Assembly (NCBI GenBank): GCA_036504095.1
Contig: DASXVS010000031.1
Span: 1-64,000 of the forward strand
Direction of reading: 5' to 3'
DNA from: Armatimonadota bacterium
Lineage (GTDB): Bacteria; Armatimonadota; DTGP01; JAKQQT01
Length of the DNA stretch: 64,000 nt
Made by a program: the position numbers and the translations under genes. The notes under the pieces are model-generated. The model had not been told where the DNA came from. It searched no databases and saw only the letters and a list, made by a program, of their open reading frames with translations. Of the stretch, positions 53,751-61,869 are shown piece by piece (positions within the stretch are counted from its first letter, which is position 1; each line of letters begins with the position of its first letter).

Positions 53751-56492
53751 ATGAGAATGAACCGAACAGTGAGGGCGCTGGCTGCTGTAGCGCTCATCAC
53801 ATCCGCCGCCAGGGCAGACACGGTGTATCTTCGCCGCTATCAACGGGTGGAACCGTACAGGGTCACGCCGGTGCAATGGGGTGACAAGTCCTACACCTAT
53901 ATGGATGCGGCCGATACCACACTGGATTCGCGCCACCCGGACGACAGCTTCGGCGCATCGAAGGCCCTCACGCTCGAACCCCGACAGCGGAACGTTGTGC
54001 TCATTCAGTTCGGCCAACTGAACCGGGCAATAGACCGGCGCTCCCGCATCACCGACGTGAAACTGGTCCTTCACCCCGTGCCGGGTCGCTTCACGAAAGA
54101 CGTCGACATCACCCTCCGGCGCATATCCACCGAGTGGCGTGACGGCGGCGCCGACGGCCACCCGATGTACTGGACTTCGACATGGAACCAGGCGCTCAGC
54201 AGCCCTCGCGCGAATGGGGTGGGCTGGTCAAAGCCGGGTGCGCAGGGCGGATCGGACCGACGCAACGACCCAAGCCTCACAACCGATACATCCGTGGGCT
54301 ACAGCGTGGCCACCAACACCTGGACTATCACCGGTCCGGGACTGGTGGAGGACGTCGCATACTGGTTCGGCAAGGCGTACAAGAACTTCGGCTGGGCCAT
54401 CGAAATGCAGAAGCCGGACGCCGCCCGCGGCCCCGTGCAGGTGTACAGCTCTGATGTGATGGAGGCGGATCTGCGCCCGGAACTGGTGGTGACCTTCGAA
54501 CCGATGCTCAACGAGGGCGAGCAGAAGGGCGTTGACCTCAACGTGACGTTCATCGCGCGCACACCGCGCTACCTTCGCTATCACGATGATGGCGTTAAGA
54601 GCTACGAGCGGAAGGCATACCGCGACGACAATCCGGGGATTATGAAGTTCCCGTTGAACGGAGACACAAAGAAGTGGCCGGATAAGGGCGAAGTCCTCAC
54701 TTATACGGCGACCATCAAGAACTCCGGGTTTGACAGGTATCGTGGCCCGGTGGATTGGGAGTGGCGTTACAACGGCCGGCTGTTGAAGAAGGGTGTGAAA
54801 CAGGTCGAGCTGGATGCGGAGCAGACGGCGACGGAGTCCATCCAGATGCCGTGGATCGGCGACCTTTCGGACATCCGGGACGAGAAGCTGACGTTTGAGA
54901 TCGATCCCAGCGACAGGATATCCGAGATCACGAAGAACAACAACCTCGAGAGCCGCTACATCAAGGCGCGTACGTGGAAGTATTGGGTGGAGCGCGATGC
55001 CTATGAGTATGGCAAGCAGTTCCTGACGGCCTACGGATCGTATTCGTACGAAGACTATCTGAAGTGGCACGAGCACATCTGGAACGAGACGTACCTGGAC
55101 AAGTCCCGGTTTGACGGGCTGGCGCCGGATGGAAGCCTGCAGCGCGTCGCTCTGGACGATTTCGAGATCGTGCCGACCGGGCGCCTGAGCGGCGGCATCC
55201 ACCGGTTGGACGACAAGCCGGACTTCCATTGGGACGGCGAATGGGGCACCGAGTGGTTGAAAGGCGACCAGTTGAAGGATGCCGCGGCGGTGAAGAACGC
55301 GCAGAACTTCCTCCGCGGACAGCGCATCTTCCTGGAAGGTTCACTCATCCATGAGGCCAGCCACCAGGTGTTGGGGGCGTTCGATGTCTACTGGTCCAAC
55401 ATCGAGCCACCTACCCTGACCGAACCGGGCAAACAGCACGCCAAGGACGGCGGGCAATACTATGTAACGCGTGGTGATATGTATGCCTACTCCGGACTGA
55501 TGGGCGGCGACGACACGCGGCCAAACGACCAGTACACCGAGGGCACAGGCCTCTATGCAGGCATCGATGTGCTGGGGTTCAACTCCGACACACCGTACCG
55601 CAACGGGTTCTATGGTGAATGGCAATATGACCTGCCGCGGTCCATTTCAGTGCGGCTGCTGGCCGCGGATGGGGAACCGATCCCGTACGCAAAGGTGAAA
55701 ATCTGGCAGTTTAGCGGGATGAAGATCACGGACGACAACGTCGTGGCGGAAGGGCTGACAGCCGACGCGAACGGCGTGCTGAAACTGCCCGACCAGGATT
55801 CCGGTGAAGCCTCGGACGTGACGACCGCCACGGGACACACGATGCTTAAGAAGAACCCGTTCGGGCGGATCGATGTCGTGGGCTCCAACACCCTGCTGAT
55901 GCTCAAGATCGAAGGGTTCGAGCAGAAGGACTACCGATTCGTGCGGACCGTGGATCTGAACCGGGCGTACGCGGAGGGATACCACGACGCCTATATCGAG
56001 GACGTGGGAACACAGATTTCACCAACGAAGGTGGACTGGGCGACGAACCTCGCCAAAGGAAAGGCTGTCCAGTCGGTCTTGAACCCCGGCGAGGCCGCAA
56101 AACTCACGGACGGTGACCCGGAAACCACCTGGAACGGAGGGCCCGCGCCATCGGGCAGTTACATGCAGATCGACCTTGGCGCGCCCGTACCGGTGGCGGC
56201 CATCCGGCTGTTGCAGAGCGCGTCGTACGGTCAGTTCTTTCAACGGTTCAAAATCGAGGCCGCCGATGACGCTTCGTTCCGGACCGGAGTGACCGAACTG
56301 AGCCGGCAGTTCCCGCTGAGCTTCGCCAAGGCGATGAGCGATGACCGCGATATCGACCCGGCCAGCCCGGCGATACATTGGGTCACTTACGGCGCACGTC
56401 CGACGACGGCGCGTTACCTTCGGATCACGTGCCTGCAGAACACCGACGGCGTGGCGATGTCGGAGATTCAGGTGTTCGGAGCGGCGCGGTAG
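53751..56492 (+). CDS. Large secreted HExxH protein (putative zincin) with DNRLRE and discoidin parts
   Basis: 913 residues from ATG 53751 (signal MRMNRTVRALAAVALITSAA). In order: a DNRLRE-like segment (DAADTTLDSRHPDDSFGASK, near 30-210), a CARDB/Ig-like domain (LTYTATIKNSGFDRYRGPVD), and a central domain with YGSYSYEDYLKWHEHIWN and LIHEASHQVLGAFDVYW. HEASH is an HExxH zinc site and the following Asp may be the third ligand. Then a beta domain (ISVRLLAADGEPIPYAKVKI) and a C-terminal discoidin-like domain (YMQIDLGAPVPVAAIRLLQS). It is a paralogue of 58497-60506. Probably a surface protease or glycan-targeted peptidase; the family was not recognised. Confidence 0.75.
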   Translation: MRMNRTVRALAAVALITSAARADTVYLRRYQRVEPYRVTPVQWGDKSYTYMDAADTTLDSRHPDDSFGASKALTLEPRQRNVVLIQFGQLNRAIDRRSRITDVKLVLHPVPGRFTKDVDITLRRISTEWRDGGADGHPMYWTSTWNQALSSPRANGVGWSKPGAQGGSDRRNDPSLTTDTSVGYSVATNTWTITGPGLVEDVAYWFGKAYKNFGWAIEMQKPDAARGPVQVYSSDVMEADLRPELVVTFEPMLNEGEQKGVDLNVTFIARTPRYLRYHDDGVKSYERKAYRDDNPGIMKFPLNGDTKKWPDKGEVLTYTATIKNSGFDRYRGPVDWEWRYNGRLLKKGVKQVELDAEQTATESIQMPWIGDLSDIRDEKLTFEIDPSDRISEITKNNNLESRYIKARTWKYWVERDAYEYGKQFLTAYGSYSYEDYLKWHEHIWNETYLDKSRFDGLAPDGSLQRVALDDFEIVPTGRLSGGIHRLDDKPDFHWDGEWGTEWLKGDQLKDAAAVKNAQNFLRGQRIFLEGSLIHEASHQVLGAFDVYWSNIEPPTLTEPGKQHAKDGGQYYVTRGDMYAYSGLMGGDDTRPNDQYTEGTGLYAGIDVLGFNSDTPYRNGFYGEWQYDLPRSISVRLLAADGEPIPYAKVKIWQFSGMKITDDNVVAEGLTADANGVLKLPDQDSGEASDVTTATGHTMLKKNPFGRIDVVGSNTLLMLKIEGFEQKDYRFVRTVDLNRAYAEGYHDAYIEDVGTQISPTKVDWATNLAKGKAVQSVLNPGEAAKLTDGDPETTWNGGPAPSGSYMQIDLGAPVPVAAIRLLQSASYGQFFQRFKIEAADDASFRTGVTELSRQFPLSFAKAMSDDRDIDPASPAIHWVTYGARPTTARYLRITCLQNTDGVAMSEIQVFGAAR

Positions 56493-56503
56493 ACCAGACT
56501 CCA

Positions 56504-56555
56504 AATGGCCTCCACCGGGCCGCCGCCAGAGGGCGGGTCGTCGGTGGAGGCCATT
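56504..56555. terminator. 14-bp hairpin between convergent genes
   Basis: AATGGCCTCCACCG (56504-56517) pairs exactly with CGGTGGAGGCCATT (56542-56555), serving both neighbours. Confidence 0.75.
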
Positions 56556-56586
56556 GTCGTGTGTATGAGCACGGCAAACTCAAGCA

Positions 56587-58458
56587 TCAACCGCGAATAT
56601 CTGTCCACGATTCGCCGGGTCCAAGGCAGACGTTATGCTCAACGCCTTCGATGCGGAAAGTCCTGGCCCGCGGCGCAAGGTTCGTGATGGAAAGCACACC
56701 ATTGAGTTTCCTGTATTCGATGGCGAGCGAAGGAGCATCCAGGCGGACATCACCGTCGCCGACCAACCTCGGCGCGATTTCCAGGTCAACGTCCAGGGCG
56801 ATCCGAACGCCCAGATAGTCGTGGATGAGGACCCATGCAAAGACGCAGGGATACTCATAGTAATGCGTCGATCCGTGGAAATCGGTGCCGTCGGCATAGT
56901 AGACGTGCCCCATGTCATAGCGCTCTGCCATATGCCAGCCGCTCTCTTTGCCCTTGCGAGCGACCGCCAGCAGCTGCCCCAGCAACACTTCCCCTTCGCC
57001 CCGGCTATGCCAGTATGCGGCGTCCCAGCACCACGTTCGGGCCATCGCGCAACTGTCGAACGGACCGTGGATACCGATCTCGCTGTCCGTGTAGTCGGCA
57101 ATCCGCGCGGATACGAACGAGGGGAACCGCTGGAACTCGGCGAACTCGTCTTGGACCAGTTTGGCGACGGCTTCCGTCTGGTCCTCCGTCGCCCACCCGA
57201 GCAATGGCGGCAGAATGTTGGCGGGCAGTTGCATATGGTCGTGTGGCACGCCGCGCCGGTCGATCCAATCGACGAAACGCCGGTTTGCCGGATTCCAATG
57301 CCCTTCAGGGAGCGGCAGGGACAACCGTGCGGCGATGCGCTCCGAAAGGTCCGCGAAATGCCGCGCCTGATCGATGCGCCCGAGGGCCGTTTCCAGTTGG
57401 GCCAGTAGCCTCAGGGCGTTGGCGGTGAGGGCCGTACTTTCTGTGGAGCATCCGTCCTTGATGACGGCGTCCTCATAAAACGCGTGAGCTTCCAGCCAAC
57501 CGTCCGGATCAATGAAGCGCACGATCTGCTTCGTGGCGCGTTCCATGTCTTCAATGCGCGCCTCCAGCCAGGCGCGGTCCTTCGTGAGAGCGTAGTAAAG
57601 CCACGCGTTTTCCTGGACTTCCGCGTTGCCGGACAGGCGGAACATCTGTGCTTCGTTCGAACCGTCGAGCGTAGCACGCCGCCAGAAGTACTCGCGTACG
57701 CCATCGGGCTGTACAGCGCACGGGCAGCCCCAGAATCCGTCCGGGTTTTCCCGCATCATGCGCAACTCGAGGTCGATCATCCGCCCGACGACGGCGAGAT
57801 CGACTTCGTCTCCGAACGCAATCCGTCCTTTGATGCCGAACTCGTGGTCGCAGGCGGGGTAGGTGCCGGCGAAGCGTTCGGTGGAGGGTGAACTCCGGAC
57901 GAACCCGTCGGGATCCGGATACGAAGCGCCCGCGGTGCGCTCTACAATGCACGGGACCATGGTATCCCAGTAGAACGCGGCGAGCGCCTCCTCGAACTCC
58001 TCGCCGTGCTCGACCCGGAAAGAGAAGCGGTTTCCCATGGCATCGGCTCTCGGCGGGCTTGAATGCTCTTCGGAAGAGCAGGCAGGCCCTTCAACCTCAA
58101 CCCCGCCTTCCCGCGCGCGGACCGTGGCGCCTCCGCGAACTCTGACGAGGATACTGGGGCGGCCGCTGCCGGAGGGGGCGAGCAGCCACACCAGCCCCTC
58201 GCCCTCAATGCGGTGCTCGCCAAGGACGTCCGGCAGGACGAAGAGCCCACCTTTCTCTCGCCGAACAATGGTGGCGCAACCGTCCGCGACCTTGAGGTGG
58301 AGGCGGCTGAAAGAACGCTGATCGGTGCTGCTAACCTCCGGCTGCTGGCCCGGCACTGAAGTACCGGTCTGACGGGCCTTCGGCCAATCGTCCTCCGGAC
58401 GAGGGATGCGAATGGCCGCGTCAGGGTTGTGCTGAGGTTCGTCCGGCATATCGTTCAT
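56587..58458 (-). CDS. Six-hairpin glycosidase-like protein
   Basis: 623 residues without signal peptide. The N-terminal 200 residues form a beta-rich domain; an alpha/alpha-toroid follows (NAWLYYALTKDRAWLEARIE, CSTESTALTANALRLLAQLE, FAWVLIHDYLGVRIALDVDL). The stretch YPACDHEFGIKGRIAF and the segment SCAMARTWCWDAAYWHSRGE suit an active-site cleft as in GH63/GH37/GH15-like enzymes, but catalytic acids cannot be named. It lies 38 bases after the HExxH protein gene (58497-60506) and is probably co-transcribed. Alternative start: ATG 58449. Confidence 0.75.
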   Translation of the reverse strand: MNDMPDEPQHNPDAAIRIPRPEDDWPKARQTGTSVPGQQPEVSSTDQRSFSRLHLKVADGCATIVRREKGGLFVLPDVLGEHRIEGEGLVWLLAPSGSGRPSILVRVRGGATVRAREGGVEVEGPACSSEEHSSPPRADAMGNRFSFRVEHGEEFEEALAAFYWDTMVPCIVERTAGASYPDPDGFVRSSPSTERFAGTYPACDHEFGIKGRIAFGDEVDLAVVGRMIDLELRMMRENPDGFWGCPCAVQPDGVREYFWRRATLDGSNEAQMFRLSGNAEVQENAWLYYALTKDRAWLEARIEDMERATKQIVRFIDPDGWLEAHAFYEDAVIKDGCSTESTALTANALRLLAQLETALGRIDQARHFADLSERIAARLSLPLPEGHWNPANRRFVDWIDRRGVPHDHMQLPANILPPLLGWATEDQTEAVAKLVQDEFAEFQRFPSFVSARIADYTDSEIGIHGPFDSCAMARTWCWDAAYWHSRGEGEVLLGQLLAVARKGKESGWHMAERYDMGHVYYADGTDFHGSTHYYEYPCVFAWVLIHDYLGVRIALDVDLEIAPRLVGDGDVRLDAPSLAIEYRKLNGVLSITNLAPRARTFRIEGVEHNVCLGPGESWTDIRG

Positions 58459-58496
58459 GCGTGTGCCCTTTCGTCTTTCGCCCTCGCCGCCAAAGC

Positions 58497-60506
58497 CTAC
58501 TCCGGCGCCATCTCAAGCGTGAACGTGGCCTCCTCGCGGTGGCCGCGCGCGTATTCCACCACGAAGTCCGTGATCGGCAGGAAGCCGTAACGCCACGCTG
58601 CGCCATCCTTGGCGCGGACCAGAAACAGCCCGTTGTTGCCCACCACATCGATGTGCCCGAATGGATTCGGCTTCAGCGTCATCCCGGTGGCTGTCGTGAA
58701 CTCATTCTTGACCGGGCGGTTAGCCAATACCAGACGCCCCTGGGCGTCCGTGGTGCCCGTCTGGATCGGATCATCCGCGATGCCGCCGTCATGCTTCTGG
58801 TACACGATGACCTCAGCGTTGGCCAGCGGTTTGCCTGCAACCGTCAGCGAGAGGGTGTTCCGCGTCGGAACCGCATAAAGGTATTCACCGAAGTAGCCTC
58901 GCCTCTTCCCATAGGTGAGCTTCATGCCGGCGACGTCGATATTGGCATAGGCCGGCGCGGTGTTGGGGCGAATGTCGCCGCCGCCCATCATGCCGCCGTT
59001 GGGCTGGCTGAACGGCTTCCCGTTCACCTTGTTGGCCTGCGCCGCAAGGTCCAGGTTGTAGTCATCGATGATTCCGATCTGGTGAGTCAGTTCGTGGTCG
59101 AGGGCCCACATGTAGGTGTTCGCGAGGTTCCGGTACTCGGTGGCGCTGCCGGTCGGGTACTTCCAGGAGCCGTCGTATGTACCGAACGCCGGGCCTTGCT
59201 CCACGTCGTCGGTGATCTTGTCCACGACGACGATCCGGTCGATCCGAACCGAGGTCGGAGCGCCGTTCGGCGCGAAGTCGTACCGGCTGTGCTTCATAAT
59301 GCGGTTCATGTTGTCCACGGTCGCGCCGCGGAGCCAGTCCTCGTAGGAGAACGAACCGTAGTAGTTGTTCACGCCATCGACGAGTTCAGTCATCCCCTTC
59401 TCGCAAAACGCGTCCAGGGTATAGGCGTCGGTGTTGAAGGTGAGCACGTTGTTCTTCCGGGTGATCTCGTCAAGGGTGTTCCCGGTATCGACGCGCGCCT
59501 CGAACGGATAGGCTCCCTGCTTCCAGTTCCAGGGCACGTTAACCGTTGTTTCCTGGCGTGGCTTCAGCGCCGGCACGCGTGCTTTCTTGACGAGCTTTCC
59601 ATCGATTCTGCACTCGAACTGCGTCGCTTTGGACGCGTTGCGTCCAACGTTGCGGATGTGGACGCCGTAGGATACCTTCTCGCCCGCGGAAGGCCAGTGT
59701 TTGGCCTCGGCTTCGCCCGGCACCATTTCGGGATAGCCGTTCTCGTACTTGGGGAAATATCGTCTGTAACGCGGTGTTTGCTCCGCGTAGGTCACGGTGA
59801 GGTCGGGACGATCGAGGCTCGACAGGAACCACTTCAACGGTTTGGCGGCCTCGAACCGGGCGTTGTCCAGCCAGAGCTTGTAGCTGTAACCGCCGGTGTC
59901 CGCATGGACCTCGAAGCTGGCCAGGTGGCGCCAGTCGAATCCAGTGTCAGCCTGCAGCCTCCAGCCTGCGATGGAGGATCTTGCCGTGGCATCGGCTCCT
60001 ATGGGCAGCCGCACCTCCACCCAGTCCTTCAGTGCGCCGGAGAGGATTCCTCCGGGGCTGAACTGGCGGCCCGTTTTCGGGTCCGTTCCCCCGTACTGCG
60101 CCGCGCGGCCCTGCATATCGTGGAAGATGAACCAGGGATCGCTGCCGCCCCAGCCGTTGGCGTTTTCAGATTTCAGGGAGACCCTGAACTCGGTCGCCTT
60201 GGACACATCGAGGTCCAGGTCCTTGGTGTCCGGGAAATAGACCCAGGCGTCGAATCCGCTGCCCGTATCAAACAAGATGGAGCTGTCGCCGGTCGTCTTC
60301 ACAGCCTTGTCGCCGGTGATGGTGTTGAAATGCTCCTGGTCCGTGGTACCGTAGCCCCAACGGCTGGTGAGGCGGGGCTCCGTGAACTCGCCGGCGATGA
60401 ATGCTCCCGCGCCGCGGCCTCCGTTGGGACGTGCGCAATATCCGGCGCGGTCCAGCAAGGCGAGAACGGCGAACGCAAGGGTGAGTGATCTACCTGTACG
60501 GCTCAT
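58497..60506 (-). CDS. Secreted HExxH protein (putative zincin), paralogue of 53751-56492
   Basis: 669 residues with a signal peptide (MSRTGRSLTLAFAVLALLDR). A beta-sandwich region (about 40-230) precedes a CARDB-like domain (VSYGVHIRNVGRNASKATQF). The central domain, YGSFSYEDWLRG then ALDHELTHQIGIIDDYN, has the HExxH zinc motif with a nearby Asp, followed by GGMMGGGDIRPN. The C-terminal carboxypeptidase-regulatory-like domain (LSLTVAGKPLANAEVIVYQK) and PNPFGHIDVVGNNGLFLV match the larger paralogue (PFGRIDVVGSNTLLML). The two proteins define one family in different domain contexts. Confidence 0.78.
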   Translation of the reverse strand: MSRTGRSLTLAFAVLALLDRAGYCARPNGGRGAGAFIAGEFTEPRLTSRWGYGTTDQEHFNTITGDKAVKTTGDSSILFDTGSGFDAWVYFPDTKDLDLDVSKATEFRVSLKSENANGWGGSDPWFIFHDMQGRAAQYGGTDPKTGRQFSPGGILSGALKDWVEVRLPIGADATARSSIAGWRLQADTGFDWRHLASFEVHADTGGYSYKLWLDNARFEAAKPLKWFLSSLDRPDLTVTYAEQTPRYRRYFPKYENGYPEMVPGEAEAKHWPSAGEKVSYGVHIRNVGRNASKATQFECRIDGKLVKKARVPALKPRQETTVNVPWNWKQGAYPFEARVDTGNTLDEITRKNNVLTFNTDAYTLDAFCEKGMTELVDGVNNYYGSFSYEDWLRGATVDNMNRIMKHSRYDFAPNGAPTSVRIDRIVVVDKITDDVEQGPAFGTYDGSWKYPTGSATEYRNLANTYMWALDHELTHQIGIIDDYNLDLAAQANKVNGKPFSQPNGGMMGGGDIRPNTAPAYANIDVAGMKLTYGKRRGYFGEYLYAVPTRNTLSLTVAGKPLANAEVIVYQKHDGGIADDPIQTGTTDAQGRLVLANRPVKNEFTTATGMTLKPNPFGHIDVVGNNGLFLVRAKDGAAWRYGFLPITDFVVEYARGHREEATFTLEMAPE

Positions 60507-60851
60507 GGGGTTTCCTTTCGACTGAGGTCACGCGACAGTATGCGCGGCGCCACGGTGCATTATATTGCGGATGCGCCTCAGTGGGGCAGGCGGCAAGAAT
60601 CAGGATTCGAAGCAGAACCGGATCTCAGCCGGAGCGGCCACATTCATTGATCGCATCGCCCCTTCCGTACGATTGTTCGCTCCTCGCCGGGCGGGGTATA
60701 ATGTGCGGTATGGAAGATCGTTTTCAGATAGTATCCGACTACCGGCCGGAGGGCGACCACGTAACTCCTGCGCCAGTTGATCGTAGGCGGCGTCTCGGCG
60801 CCTGTGGCATAATACGTTTGGGAATGTGATTGCCCCAGGGAGTTTGCCATA
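60507..60851. other. Gap with displaced uvrB promoter and 5' end
   Basis: The gap carries uvrB start copy 1 (60669-60759), and a CATAAT box at 60808-60813 that may drive hicA. No full gene. Confidence 0.6.
60669..60759 (+). repeat. uvrB promoter and 5' end, displaced copy 1
   Basis: It aligns without gaps to 61829-61920, the true uvrB promoter and start, and both put the ATG 41 bases from the left edge (60710 and 61870). TTGTTC, TATAAT and the first 16 codons ([16 protein letters not shown]) are kept; coding differences up to that point are synonymous. The frame then runs into foreign sequence and ends at 60829. Confidence 0.93.
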
Positions 60852-61040
60852 TTGAAGGTCCGCGATGTGCTGAGGCGACTGAACGAAGATGGCTGGGTGC
60901 TCGTCAGGACAACGGGCAGCCACCGCCACTTCAGGCGGCCGAACAGATCGGGGATCGTCACTGTGTCGGGACATCCATCCGACGAGCTTGCGCCGGGAAC
61001 GCTTCGCAGCATTTACCGCCAGGCGGGCTGGGAGAAATAG
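60852..61040 (+). CDS. hicA: HicA-family mRNA interferase toxin
   Basis: 62 residues of the HicA type, a small double-stranded-RNA-binding-like toxin that cuts mRNA during translation. Start TTG 60852 with CAGGGAG upstream. KVRDVLRRLNEDGWVLVRTT followed by GSHRHFRRP holds the catalytic His; the pattern G-S-H-x-x-F is diagnostic. TVSGHPSDELAPGTLRSIYR completes the fold. It lies directly after uvrB start copy 1 and before hicB, so it is cargo of the first uvrB cassette. Confidence 0.93.
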   Translation: MKVRDVLRRLNEDGWVLVRTTGSHRHFRRPNRSGIVTVSGHPSDELAPGTLRSIYRQAGWEK

Positions 61041-61043
61041 CTG

Positions 61044-61262
61044 GTGACCAGGGAATATTTGGTTGTTTACGAATCCGCCGCACAGAACATCTCGGCATAC
61101 GTCCCGGACCTCCCGGGTTGCGTCTCGACGGGCGCGACGATGGATGAGGCCAAGCGCAACATACGGGAGGCTATCGAAGGACACATCTCGGTGATGCGCG
61201 AATGCGGCGAGCCCATACCGGAGCCGACCTCACGGGCCGAGGCCATGCTCGTCTCGGCCTGA
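61044..61262 (+). CDS. hicB: HicB-family antitoxin
   Basis: 72 residues: the partial RNase H-like fold of HicB (YLVVYESAAQNISAYVPDLP, then GCVSTGATMDEAKRNIREAI). This short form has no C-terminal DNA-binding domain, so autoregulation, if any, is by another route. GTG 61044 starts four bases after the hicA stop, coupling the two. The chain ends PTSRAEAMLVSA. Confidence 0.93.
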   Translation: MTREYLVVYESAAQNISAYVPDLPGCVSTGATMDEAKRNIREAIEGHISVMRECGEPIPEPTSRAEAMLVSA

Positions 61263-61314
61263 TCTCCTTCGCCGCGTCATCCGCCCCTTCGCGTCTCAGC
61301 GTCGCTTCGCCCAC

Positions 61315-61377
61315 ACGTTTGTTCGCTCCTCGCCGGGCGGGGGTTAATGTGCGACATGGAAGACCGTATTCAGATGG
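61315..61377 (+). repeat. uvrB promoter and 5' end, displaced copy 2
   Basis: It aligns gaplessly with copy 1 and with the true start; its ATG at 61356 is again 41 bases from the left edge. The -10 box is degraded (GGTTAATG for GTATAATG). After MEDRIQMG the coding match is lost. More decayed than copy 1. It marks the boundary between the HicAB cassette and the next one. Confidence 0.88.
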
Positions 61378-61404
61378 GCTCCCATGACCCCCAGAGAGAC
61401 TCCG

Positions 61405-61812
61405 ATGACCACAATCGAACGCGCGGCGGACCTGCTGGCATGCAACCTAGATCTAGTCGTCCTTCGCGAGGAGGACACCATCCAAGTCCGACCCATTGCG
61501 CCAACCGGATTCCTAGTCCAGATCACGGAGCAACGCGGCACCTTCACGGTTTACTATGACGGCTGGCACGAAAGTTTCGACGATGCGGACACAGCTTTCC
61601 GGTGCTTCGCTTGGGGGTTATCCAGTCATGCACGGCTGAAGGTCGTCTCGGCGCGCGGCATTGCCTACAGGTGGACGGCAGAAACGCTGATAGATGGGGA
61701 ATGGGGGGTAGTCAGCACGACTGGACTTCTGTTCTGGCCTTTCTGGCGGCGCTCAACGACTCGGTATCTCCAGAATGAAGCGTTGCTCGATCCCGACGTT
61801 TGGATTGGCTGA
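61405..61812 (+). CDS. Unknown protein, cargo of the second uvrB cassette
   Basis: 135 residues starting MTTIERAADLLACNLDLVVL at ATG 61405 (ATG 61384 is a possible earlier start). The first 100 residues have alternating strands and helices (RGTFTVYYDGWHESFDDADT, AFRCFAWGLSSHARLKVVSA), and Trp/Tyr-rich turns; no signal or membrane segment. Size and setting resemble immunity or antitoxin-type accessory proteins, but no family is recognised. It stands between degraded uvrB start copy 2 and the real uvrB promoter. Confidence 0.7.
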   Translation: MTTIERAADLLACNLDLVVLREEDTIQVRPIAPTGFLVQITEQRGTFTVYYDGWHESFDDADTAFRCFAWGLSSHARLKVVSARGIAYRWTAETLIDGEWGVVSTTGLLFWPFWRRSTTRYLQNEALLDPDVWIG

Positions 61813-61832
61813 GCAGCTTCTCAGTCGCACGT

Positions 61833-61862
61833 TTGTTCGCTCATCGCCGGGCGCGGTATAAT
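61833..61862 (+). promoter_or_regulatory. Promoter of uvrB
   Basis: TTGTTC (61833-61838), an 18-base spacer and TATAAT (61857-61862) end seven bases before the ATG at 61870. The message is probably leaderless. Both elements are conserved in displaced copy 1. Confidence 0.75.
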
Positions 61863-61869
61863 AGCGGTT

